From Acidobacteriota bacterium (GTDB lineage Bacteria > Acidobacteriota > Terriglobia > UBA7540), in the NCBI GenBank assembly GCA_021789565.1, contig JAJYJL010000596.1, positions 1 through 5,865 on the forward strand: a stretch of 5,865 nucleotides of DNA. Direction: 5' to 3'. The first letter of the stretch is position 1. Every line of letters begins with the position of its first letter. Of this stretch, positions 1-5,760 are shown piece by piece. The translations under genes were made by a program, and so were the position numbers. The notes beneath the pieces are model-generated. The model saw only the letters and a list, made by a program, of their open reading frames with translations, was not told where the DNA came from and ran no database searches.

Positions 1-278
1 CCGCTTGCTGACTGTAGCGCTGGCATGCACGTTCTGCAAAGGGCATTTCAGGCTTTGGACGCAAGTATTTCTCCCTTTTCGACAAATAGCATCGGTTTCT
101 TACAGGGAACTAATGAATGCATGGCATTGAGCTTGTTCAACGTGAAATGCCGGGCACGCCGGGCCCGATCTCACTGCGTCGGTGAATCCTTTTTTTGATA
201 TTCTTAACTGTTCACTTCTGACGGAGCCGCATCGGCGACGGAAGCTAACGGCGGGCATCTTGCACAGGAGGGATTGCA
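1..278. other. Upstream region without a supported gene
   Basis: No gene is supported here. Reading frame 1 on the + strand is open from the window edge to a TGA at 196-198, and frame 2 is open to a TGA at 128-130. Neither translation resembles a family I know, so a partial upstream gene cannot be shown or excluded. A short inverted repeat, GGCATT at 123-128 and AATGCC at 146-151, is too weak to call a regulatory site. The only clear signal is the ribosome binding site AGGAGG at 266-271, which serves the next gene. Confidence 0.5.
266..271 (+). promoter_or_regulatory. Ribosome binding site of the MBL-fold gene
   Basis: AGGAGG is a full Shine-Dalgarno match, seven bases before the ATG at 279. 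It decides the start codon of the hydrolase gene. No convincing promoter could be placed upstream of it. Confidence 0.85.
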
Positions 279-920
279 ATGAAACTTCTGAACCTTGAAT
301 TCACCCGAATCGCGCACGACACTTTCAGAGTTGCAGGGTCGAAGGTGATTTATACCGACCCGTTTAAGGTGTCCCACGATGACCGTGCGGACATCGTGCT
401 GCTGAGCCACGAACACTTTGATCATCTGAGCGTTGATGACCTCAACAAAGTCTGCTCGTCTGAAACAGTCATAGTTGCGAGCCCGGCGTGCAAAGGCGGT
501 TTGCAGAAGGTCAAAGCAAAGGAAAAGCATTTTGCCGAGCCTGGCATGAAGCTGAATGTCAGCGGTATAGCGATTGAGGCAGTCCCAGCGTACAACGTCA
601 ACAAATTTCGGGAGCCTGGGAAGCCCTTCCATCCAAAGGATGCAAAGGGTGTGGGCTTTGTCTTTGAAATGGATGGAACGCGCGTGTATTACGCCGGCGA
701 TACGGATTTCATTCCAGAAATGAAATCCATCCGGTGTGACATCGCGTTGTTGCCCGTGTCAGGCACTTATGTGATGACGGTCGAGGAGGCGGCTAAGGCG
801 GCGCAGACCCTCAATCCCAAGATTGCAGTTCCCATGCACTATGCTGCCGTCGTCGGAACCGAGGACGACGCAAAAAAGTTCAAGTCGCTTGTGACCAACT
901 GCGAAGTCCAGATTGTTTAA
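279..920 (+). CDS. MBL-fold metal-dependent hydrolase, UlaG/UPF0173-like
   Basis: A 213-residue protein of the metallo-beta-lactamase fold, closest in style to the short UlaG/UPF0173 branch (COG2220). What the sequence shows: the HxHxDH metal motif at residues 44-49 (H44, H46, D48, H49), preceded by the TDP turn with D27 near the first strands; a GDTD motif with D141 as bridging ligand; and H187 in PMHY as the late metal histidine. The FHPK stretch at 117-120 followed by GVGF is also typical of this branch. There is no signal peptide, so it should be cytoplasmic. The start is well set by AGGAGG at 266-271, seven bases before ATG. Family members hydrolyse varied substrates such as lactones and phosphodiesters; nothing here fixes the substrate. 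It stands alone, about 380 bases before the next gene, so context gives no help. Fold is near certain; reaction unknown. Confidence 0.9.
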   Translation: MKLLNLEFTRIAHDTFRVAGSKVIYTDPFKVSHDDRADIVLLSHEHFDHLSVDDLNKVCSSETVIVASPACKGGLQKVKAKEKHFAEPGMKLNVSGIAIEAVPAYNVNKFREPGKPFHPKDAKGVGFVFEMDGTRVYYAGDTDFIPEMKSIRCDIALLPVSGTYVMTVEEAAKAAQTLNPKIAVPMHYAAVVGTEDDAKKFKSLVTNCEVQIV

Positions 921-1297
921 TCCGGCAATCCGCTACTCTGGCGAACGATTCCGCATGCCAATGAGGCCGTTCCCCGCGCGAGACTCGCTTGCCCAATTGC
1001 GATCTCGCCGTGACGCGGAGGGGCTGCCGATTCAGGCCAAGGGCCCCATATCCGTTTCCCTTTCGCCGACAATAAATAGTATAGAGTGTCACTGCTTTTC
1101 TCAGTCCTTGAGCGGTGGTTTGGCTGGCGTGCCTTACTGTTGCAGGACTCTCCCGGGACCTTTGCATGAAGAGGTCGATGGAGGTATATTCCACCGCGAC
1201 AGGAAATTGCCTTCGTTACCAAGATTGTGTGCATCATCAGGCCTAATGGGCGCGCCCCGTGTGACTTCGGGCGAGGTGGAACGTCGGGGAGGTATAG
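921..1297. other. 377-base intergenic region
   Basis: Frames on both strands stay open across much of this stretch, but their translations are rich in Arg, Pro and Ser, match no family I know, and run into the flanking genes in the wrong frame. I therefore read it as non-coding. It holds a weak promoter candidate (1161-1190), a second AT-rich patch around 1071-1086 that includes TATAGA at 1080-1085, and a 10-base perfect palindrome GGGCGCGCCC at 1248-1257. A weak stem pairs GGGGC (1020-1024) with GCCCC (1043-1047), without a T-run after it. No clear terminator for the upstream gene is visible. Confidence 0.55.
1161..1190 (+). promoter_or_regulatory. Weak sigma70-type promoter candidate for the VOC gene
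   Basis: A -10-like TATATT at 1185-1190 (5 of 6 to consensus) is preceded by TTTGCA at 1161-1166 (4 of 6) with an 18-base spacer, or by TTGCAT with 17. Transcription would begin near 1197 and leave a leader of about 100 bases before the ATG at 1298. The assignment rests only on motif match; the AT-rich patch ending at 1086 is an alternative. Confidence 0.3.
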
Positions 1298-2233
1298 ATG
1301 AAAAGAAGGGTTCTGTGGCTGCTGGTTTACTGCCTGGTTGTCGTGTCGCCTGGCGCAAAAGCCGCGGTATTGCGGCCGAAGATTCTGGGCGTCGCGCACA
1401 TGGCCTTTTATGTGAGCAACCTTTCCAGGACTCTTGCCTACTACAAGGACTTTCTTGGATTTGCCGAACCTTACGAGCTGAAGAATGCTGACGGCACGGC
1501 TCGCACAGCGTTTATCAAAATCAACGATTACCAATATCTGGAGCTGTTTGCCGAACCCCCCAAAGGCGACGGGATGCTGAACCACATTGCCTTTTACACT
1601 GATAATGCGGAGCAGTTGAGGCGATATCTGATCTCACGCGGCATCCATGCACCGGCCAAGGTCAGCAAGGGAAGAACTGGCGACGAGAATTTTACCGTCA
1701 GAGACCCCGACGGACACACGGTGGAGTTTGTGGAGTATCAGCCCGGCGGCTGGGCCATGAGGGACAGAGGTAAAGACATGCCGGCCACGCGCATTTCGGA
1801 CCACATCATGCACATTGGGTTTACGGTAGGGGAACTTGAGAGGTCCAAAGCGTTTTACAGTGACATTCTCGGTTTTAGGGAATTCTGGCGCGGCAGCTCG
1901 GATGGCGTTACGCTGAGCTGGGTTGACCTGCGCGTGCCCGACGGTAAGGATTACGTCGAGCTGATGCTATACAAGCGGTTGCCCCCTCAGGACAAGCGCG
2001 GCGGCGATAATCATATTTCGTTGACGACACCTGATATTGCCAGGGCGGTGGCCACGCTGAAAGCCCGCGCCGCGGCTGTGAACTATACCCGCCCGATCGA
2101 AATCCACGTGGGACACAACCGTCAGCGCCAGGCTAACCTTTTTGATCCAGATGGCACCCGCTCTGAGCTGATGGAGCCGTTTACGATTGACGGCAAACCG
2201 ACGCCTCCCTCAACTGCTCCTCCCCCGCGGTAA
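1298..2233 (+). CDS. Exported tandem VOC (glyoxalase/dioxygenase superfamily) protein
   Basis: A 311-residue protein with a signal peptide: KRR at 2-4, a hydrophobic core at 5-16 and an AKA site, so cleavage is expected after A22. It is thus probably periplasmic or exported. Two vicinal-oxygen-chelate domains follow, at about 28-147 and 168-294, joined by a short linker, with a Pro-rich tail from 301. Each domain has the four expected metal ligands of the family at the ends of its beta-alpha-beta modules: H34, E82, H96, E143 in the first; H172, E221, H239, E290 in the second. Both end in the typical DPDG turn (136-139 and 283-286). The start is set by GGGGAGG at 1286-1292, five bases before ATG. 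VOC enzymes include glyoxalase I, epimerases, extradiol dioxygenases and fosfomycin or bleomycin resistance proteins; the substrate cannot be told from the sequence. Fold and export are well supported, activity is not. Confidence 0.88.
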   Translation: MKRRVLWLLVYCLVVVSPGAKAAVLRPKILGVAHMAFYVSNLSRTLAYYKDFLGFAEPYELKNADGTARTAFIKINDYQYLELFAEPPKGDGMLNHIAFYTDNAEQLRRYLISRGIHAPAKVSKGRTGDENFTVRDPDGHTVEFVEYQPGGWAMRDRGKDMPATRISDHIMHIGFTVGELERSKAFYSDILGFREFWRGSSDGVTLSWVDLRVPDGKDYVELMLYKRLPPQDKRGGDNHISLTTPDIARAVATLKARAAAVNYTRPIEIHVGHNRQRQANLFDPDGTRSELMEPFTIDGKPTPPSTAPPPR

Positions 2234-2396
2234 GGGAATTGTCCGGGCGATATCGCTTTTCCTCTTGGGATACCTTTCAGACACGGTGGCATGGACTGTG
2301 TTTCCGGCATCGCCTTTTCAAGCGCGAGAGTGGAATTTACACAGATACGATGTGGCTGACAGCCTGCGCTGCGTGAACGAAAAATGGAGTAAGATA

Positions 2397-2410
2397 AGGC
2401 TTCAGCGCCT
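2397..2410 (+). other. Small hairpin before queE
   Basis: AGGC at 2397-2400 and GCCT at 2407-2410 can pair around a six-base loop. The stem ends just before the weak Shine-Dalgarno AAGG (2414-2417) of queE. With only four base pairs this may be chance. The 187-base gap between the VOC gene and queE otherwise shows no clear promoter and no recognisable preQ1 riboswitch. Confidence 0.2.
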
Positions 2411-2420
2411 GTTAAGGTCC

Positions 2421-3059
2421 ATGGTCATAACAGAGATCTTTAAATCCATTCAGGGTGAATCCTCTTTTGCAGGGTTGCCGTGTGTCTTTGTCCGCCTGAC
2501 GGGGTGCAATCTTCGTTGCCATTGGTGTGATACGGCTTACGCCTTCCACGGAGGGCAGAAGATGACGCCGGGACAAGTTTTAGAGCGGGTTCGTGCATTG
2601 GGTGGCAAGCTGGTGGAACTGACCGGTGGAGAACCCCTGATGCAGAAGGAAATCATTGCGCTTGCGGATAGCCTGCTTGCCGAAGGCTATCGGGTCTTGA
2701 TCGAGACAAGCGGTGAACGGTATGTGGGCGACCTTGCGAGAGAAGTCGTGAAGATCGTGGATGTAAAGTGCCCGGGAAGCGGTGAAAGTGGCCGGTTCAA
2801 TCTGGCAAACCTGGACGTTCTGGAGCGAAAAGATCAGGTCAAATTCGTTGTTCTCGATGAGAAGGATTATCTCTACGCGCGTGATTTCATGGAAACGCAC
2901 GGCATTGCGGGCAGGGTAGATGAGATTCTCCTTTCGCCTGTTTTTGGCAAGATGCCTCCACGCCAGCTCGCCGAATGGATTCTGCGGGATAACCTGGAAG
3001 TCCGTGTCGGCCTCCAAATCCATAAATTTATCTGGGACCCTGAAACACGGGGGGTCTAA
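2421..3059 (+). CDS. queE: 7-carboxy-7-deazaguanine synthase QueE
   Basis: A 212-residue radical SAM enzyme that rearranges 6-carboxy-5,6,7,8-tetrahydropterin to 7-carboxy-7-deazaguanine, on the route to preQ0 and queuosine. What is seen: the N-terminal ITEIFKSIQGE signature of QueE (3-13); the cluster motif C29-x3-C33-x2-C36 in TGCNLRCHWCDT, binding the 4Fe-4S cluster; TGGEPL at 68-73 for S-adenosylmethionine; IETSG at 94-98; and DVKCPGSGES at 114-123, a typical QueE segment. Length fits the family. The frame is open much further upstream, to a TTG at 2187 inside the VOC gene, but QueE proteins normally begin right at this ATG. The ribosome site is poor (AAGG at 2414-2417, three bases before ATG), so translation may be modest. 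queC follows after 44 bases, and the two are likely co-transcribed. Confidence 0.94.
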   Translation: MVITEIFKSIQGESSFAGLPCVFVRLTGCNLRCHWCDTAYAFHGGQKMTPGQVLERVRALGGKLVELTGGEPLMQKEIIALADSLLAEGYRVLIETSGERYVGDLAREVVKIVDVKCPGSGESGRFNLANLDVLERKDQVKFVVLDEKDYLYARDFMETHGIAGRVDEILLSPVFGKMPPRQLAEWILRDNLEVRVGLQIHKFIWDPETRGV

Positions 3060-3103
3060 GATAGGGTTTTGCGGGTCCGGCGCCCGAGCAGTTTGATCGG
3101 TTA

Positions 3104-3856
3104 TTGAGTAAAGTGGAAGACCCCTTGGCAAATAAAGCGCAGACACGATCTGAACGCCCTCTTGCTGTGGTGCTGGCAAGCGGCGGGATGGACAGCTGCG
3201 TGACAGCCGCAATTGCTAACCTTGACTATCGCCTGGCGATGTTGCATGTAGCTTATGGCCAACGGACGGAAGGCAGGGAACTGCAATCTTTCAACGAGAT
3301 TGCAGATTTCTATCACGCAGAACATCGCATGGTGTGCCGGTTGGAGCACCTTCGACAGATCGGAGGCTCAAGCCTGACCGACCCGAATATCTCCGTTGAG
3401 ATTGCGAACCTGGACCGCAGGGGCATTCCTTCCAGTTACGTACCGTTCCGAAATGCGCATTTGCTTTCGGTTGCGGTTTCCTGGGGGGAAGTACTCGGCG
3501 CGCGGAAGATTTTTATTGGCGCGGTGGCAGAAGACAGCTCCGGTTACCCGGACTGCCGGCCCGAATATTACGAGGCATTTAACCGCGTGATTGATGTGGG
3601 AACGAAGCCGGAAACGAATATCGAAATCGTGACGCCGGTCATCCACATGCGCAAGAGTGAGATTGTGCGAAAAGGGGTTGAACTTGCGGCACCGCTGAGG
3701 CTTACGTGGAGTTGCTATCAGCGGGAAGACGTGGCGTGCGGAGTTTGCGACAGTTGCGCCCTTCGCCTGCGTGCTTTTGAGGAAGCCGGTCTTGATGATC
3801 CCATTGCCTATGAAGTTCGCCCGCGATACACTCCGCAAGCATCCAGCGCGAGTTGA
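3104..3856 (+). CDS. queC: 7-cyano-7-deazaguanine synthase QueC
   Basis: A cytoplasmic ATP-dependent enzyme of 250 residues that turns 7-carboxy-7-deazaguanine plus ammonia into preQ0, the step after QueE. Seen in the sequence: the PP-loop SGGMDS at 26-31; a VPFRN segment near 113-117; the [17 protein letters not shown] stretch typical of QueC; and a C-terminal zinc site C204-x7-C212-x2-C215-x2-C218 inside TWSCYQ...[10 protein letters not shown]. All key residues are present. The frame has no upstream ATG: it opens after a TAG at 3062-3064, and the first in-frame ATG is the Met of SGGMDS itself, so a non-ATG start is required. TTG 3104 is given; GTG 3113 and TTG 3125 are possible. TTG 3125 has GGAAGA four bases before it and would give a length nearer to typical QueC. 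Function is very secure, the exact start is not. Confidence 0.93.
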   Translation: MSKVEDPLANKAQTRSERPLAVVLASGGMDSCVTAAIANLDYRLAMLHVAYGQRTEGRELQSFNEIADFYHAEHRMVCRLEHLRQIGGSSLTDPNISVEIANLDRRGIPSSYVPFRNAHLLSVAVSWGEVLGARKIFIGAVAEDSSGYPDCRPEYYEAFNRVIDVGTKPETNIEIVTPVIHMRKSEIVRKGVELAAPLRLTWSCYQREDVACGVCDSCALRLRAFEEAGLDDPIAYEVRPRYTPQASSAS

Positions 3857-3888
3857 GATTTTCGGGCGAAGCGGAGGCCATGATTAAG

Positions 3889-3917
3889 TTGAGCCGGGAA
3901 ATAGTTACAGTTAAAAT
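3889..3917 (+). promoter_or_regulatory. Sigma70-type promoter of the TPR gene
   Basis: TTGAGC at 3889-3894 (4 of 6 to the -35 consensus) and TAAAAT at 3912-3917 (5 of 6 to the -10 consensus) are separated by exactly 17 bases. The surrounding stretch 3901-3925 is unusually AT-rich for this window. Transcription would start near 3924, leaving a leader of about 27 bases that contains the strong ribosome site. This is the best promoter in the window. It separates the TPR gene and the last gene from the queE-queC unit. Confidence 0.6.
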
Positions 3918-3939
3918 AAATTTTGGCGAGTATGAGTTG

Positions 3940-3945
3940 AGGAGG
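3940..3945 (+). promoter_or_regulatory. Ribosome binding site of the TPR gene
   Basis: AGGAGG lies five bases before the ATG at 3951. A second ATG at 3960 (Met4) would be 14 bases away, so the first is preferred. The full match suggests a well-expressed gene. Confidence 0.8.
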
Positions 3946-3950
3946 ATCTT

Positions 3951-5021
3951 ATGAAGTTTATGTCAACGCGGAAGATTCTGGTTATGGCTTTTGCTTTCGC
4001 GGCGTTGGGGATGGCCATCCCATCCTATGCCCAGACCGGCGGTGTGGAAGGGAAAGCCATCCAGCAGGACGGCCAGCCTTGTGCCAAGTGCATCATCCTG
4101 ATTGAACGGCAGGACATCAAAGGAACTTATCACACCAAGACAGGCAAGAAGGGTGACTTTGTTTACATCGGCCTGCCGATCGGGAATTACAAGGTCACTT
4201 TGCAGAGTCCAACCGGACAGACTCTCTTCTACATTGAAAAGCATATTGGCCTTGGCGATCCCACGAATGTGGATTTTAATCTTCCCAAAGAGATGGCCAA
4301 GCAGCAGCAGGAACGTCAGGAAGAAATGAAGAAGAATCCTGAAATGGCCAAGCAGGCAGCGGAGCAGGTCAAACAGGAAAAACAATTTACCGGGCTCAAG
4401 CAGTTTTTTGACCAAGGAACTGCACTGTATAATCAGGGCCAATATAAGGAGGCCGCCGCTATGTTTGCGCAGGCCCTGCCGCTGGCAAAGGAGAAGAATA
4501 TTCCAGTGGTCCTGTCCCGTTTGGCGGACTCCTACTCCAAGGCGAAGGACTATGATCAGGCTGTCGCAACCTATCAAAAGGCTCTCCAGTTGACGCCCGA
4601 CGACGCCGCCCTGCACAACAACCTGGGCAGCGTGTATGCTTCCACAGGAAAGCTTCCAGAAGCCCAGGCGGAGTTCGAGAAAGCGGCCTCGCTTGATCCT
4701 ACAAATGCCAGCCGGTATTACTTCAATATCGGAGCAATTATGTACAACCTCGGGAAGATGGACGAAGCCCTGACGGCCTTCAAAAAGGTTATCAGCCTGG
4801 ATCCCAAGAACGCCGAGGCTTACTATCTGGAGGGCCAGGCGTTGATGGGTAAGGCGACTATGACCCCGGATGGCAAGGTCAAAGCACCGGATGGGACCGT
4901 CGAAGCCTTCCAGCAATATCTGGCTCTTGATCCCAACGGGCCGAATGCCGCTGCTGCGAAAGCAATGATTCAGACGATCCAGGGTTCTGTTACGACGCAA
5001 TACCAGAAGAAGAAAAAGTAG
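3951..5021 (+). CDS. Exported TPR protein with N-terminal carboxypeptidase-regulatory-like domain
   Basis: A 356-residue protein with a signal peptide (positive residues R7 and K8, hydrophobic core 9-22, SYA site, cleavage expected after A27), so it acts outside the cytoplasm. Residues about 30-111 look like a carboxypeptidase-regulatory-like beta-sandwich: VEGKAIQQDGQP, then GDFVYIGLPIGNYKVTL, the usual 'give form, then liken to a property' pattern. It contains a C44-A-K-C47 pair. Residues 112-147 are a charged, Gln/Lys/Glu-rich helix with a 17-residue near-repeat (EMAKQ at 114 and 131). TPR units follow at about 150-183, 186-219, 220-252, 253-286 and a fifth at 287-328 split by a PDGKVKAPDG loop. 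The C-terminus is a KKKK tail. TPRs bind other proteins; the partner is unknown, and the downstream secreted protein is one candidate only by position. Domain calls are firm, role is not. Confidence 0.85.
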   Translation: MKFMSTRKILVMAFAFAALGMAIPSYAQTGGVEGKAIQQDGQPCAKCIILIERQDIKGTYHTKTGKKGDFVYIGLPIGNYKVTLQSPTGQTLFYIEKHIGLGDPTNVDFNLPKEMAKQQQERQEEMKKNPEMAKQAAEQVKQEKQFTGLKQFFDQGTALYNQGQYKEAAAMFAQALPLAKEKNIPVVLSRLADSYSKAKDYDQAVATYQKALQLTPDDAALHNNLGSVYASTGKLPEAQAEFEKAASLDPTNASRYYFNIGAIMYNLGKMDEALTAFKKVISLDPKNAEAYYLEGQALMGKATMTPDGKVKAPDGTVEAFQQYLALDPNGPNAAAAKAMIQTIQGSVTTQYQKKKK

Positions 5022-5040
5022 CAGTCCCCGCAGCCTTATT

Positions 5041-5046
5041 GAGGAG
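5041..5046 (+). promoter_or_regulatory. Shine-Dalgarno sequence set apart from its start by a hairpin
   Basis: GAGGAG is a good ribosome site with no start codon at normal distance in the linear sequence. The ATG at 5068 is 21 bases on and the ATG at 5089 is 42 bases on. If the hairpin 5051-5084 folds, only four bases on each side (5047-5050 and 5085-5088) remain, giving an effective spacing of eight to ATG 5089. The only other candidate site is the G-rich 3' arm of the hairpin (AAGGGCGGGG, 5071-5080). Confidence 0.4.
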
Positions 5047-5050
5047 ATTC

Positions 5051-5084
5051 AAGGCCCCGTCTTCATAATGAAGGGCGGGGCCTT
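5051..5084 (+). terminator. Strong hairpin between the TPR gene and the last gene (terminator or translation element)
   Basis: AAGGCCCCG at 5051-5059 pairs perfectly over nine bases with CGGGGCCTT at 5076-5084. Inside it, CTTCA (5061-5065) pairs with TGAAG (5069-5073) around a TAA loop, giving a near-continuous stem of about 14 pairs. The 3' side leads into TTTCTC, a short and interrupted T-run, so intrinsic termination may be partial. The hairpin also separates a Shine-Dalgarno sequence at 5041-5046 from the likely start codon at 5089. The structure is clear by eye; which job it does is not. Confidence 0.65.
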
Positions 5085-5088
5085 TCTC

Positions 5089-5760
5089 ATGCTGAAAACA
5101 CGCTGCTCCATAACCCTTATTCTGCTTGCCTTTTGGGCGTTTGCTCTCCCGCTAACCGCAGACACGATCTATCAGGCAACGGCGGACGGCCGCCAGCGCG
5201 TGATTCAGAGCAACGCCATTGTGATCCATCAGGATTCCTCGATTCTCTTATACAAACACTTTGATTTGCCGGACATGCGAGTGGAGAAGGTCCAACTTTC
5301 CAGGGGCAGCTTGCCTTACACTGTTATCACCAGTTCTCCCCTCCAAAGGCAAGGCATTGTGGACCTCTGGAAGCGCTTCGGCTATACAGCCAGCGTGACA
5401 GACACAAGCGGCAAGACCACGCAGGTTTTTGACGCCTACATCGACTACTATCCCCCCGGCGGCCGCGGATCGCTGCTGGTGGCTGTTTCCGCCGTCACGT
5501 CGATTCCATTGTTGCTGGATGGCGGCGCGGCCGATGTTCAGGATTTTTCCAAGATTGCCCGTGTGGATTTTCAGAATGGTGAAATTAAGCTGACGCTTGC
5601 GAACGGCCACGTTGAACAAGGCAAGTACCTGATGCCAACCAACCAGCCTGCCGAAGCCCGCTTTCTGGGCATTACCGACAAATATAATCCGTCAAGCGAC
5701 GAGGTCTTCGATTTTTCCGAGCCGCTTTCGCACTTAAAGTCAATCGTGTTCCAGCAGTAG
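5089..5760 (+). CDS. Secreted protein of unknown function
   Basis: I do not recognise this gene. From ATG 5089 it gives 223 residues with a clean signal peptide: K3 and R5, hydrophobic core about 7-22, cleavage expected after A24 (LTA before D25). An upstream in-frame ATG at 5068 would add seven residues, but it sits in the hairpin loop and has no ribosome site nearby, so 5089 is preferred. The mature part is mostly beta-like. Residues 129-143 are hydrophobic (LLVAVSAVTSIPLLL), perhaps a buried strand or short membrane segment, after a YYPPGGRG turn. A DFS-x-I-x-x-V-x-F pattern at 152-161 is echoed by DFSEPLSHLKSIVF at 208-221, bracketing NGEIKLTLANGHVEQGKY; this 'strand, NG turn, GKY, then LKSI.F' arrangement recalls small beta-barrel modules in other exported proteins, but I cannot name the family. 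There are no catalytic motifs. It lies 67 bases after the TPR gene and may share its transcript. Confidence 0.75.
   Translation: MLKTRCSITLILLAFWAFALPLTADTIYQATADGRQRVIQSNAIVIHQDSSILLYKHFDLPDMRVEKVQLSRGSLPYTVITSSPLQRQGIVDLWKRFGYTASVTDTSGKTTQVFDAYIDYYPPGGRGSLLVAVSAVTSIPLLLDGGAADVQDFSKIARVDFQNGEIKLTLANGHVEQGKYLMPTNQPAEARFLGITDKYNPSSDEVFDFSEPLSHLKSIVFQQ

Noticed and set aside
122..137. Sigma54-like promoter TGGCATTGAGCTTGTT
   Set aside because: The GG element is present, but ten bases on the pair is GT rather than GC. It is about 140 bases from the gene and no activator site or sigma54-linked gene is nearby.
1248..1257. Ten-base palindrome GGGCGCGCCC as an operator
   Set aside because: A single GC-only palindrome with no spacer and no second copy is expected by chance in such DNA, and no regulator gene lies nearby.
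913..1585. Open frames on both strands across the 921-1297 gap
   Set aside because: The + frame (913-1491) runs 190 bases into the VOC gene in the wrong frame, and the - frame (917-1585) covers its first domain. Neither translation looks like a folded protein or a known family, so both are chance frames in GC-rich DNA.
2234..2420. preQ1 riboswitch before queE
   Set aside because: I looked for the small preQ1-I pattern with its A-rich tail next to the ribosome site and for larger preQ1 classes and found neither. The only stem near the start is four base pairs.
3963..5000. 345-codon open frame on the - strand opposite the TPR gene
   Set aside because: It is very rich in Leu, as expected from the complement of Lys-, Gln- and Glu-rich TPR codons, and it shows no family motif or ribosome site. 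The + strand gene has a signal peptide, TPRs, a promoter and a strong ribosome site.
5068..5088. ATG at 5068 as the start of the last gene
   Set aside because: It falls in the loop side of the strong hairpin and has no ribosome site at normal distance. Starting at 5089 gives a classic signal peptide directly.
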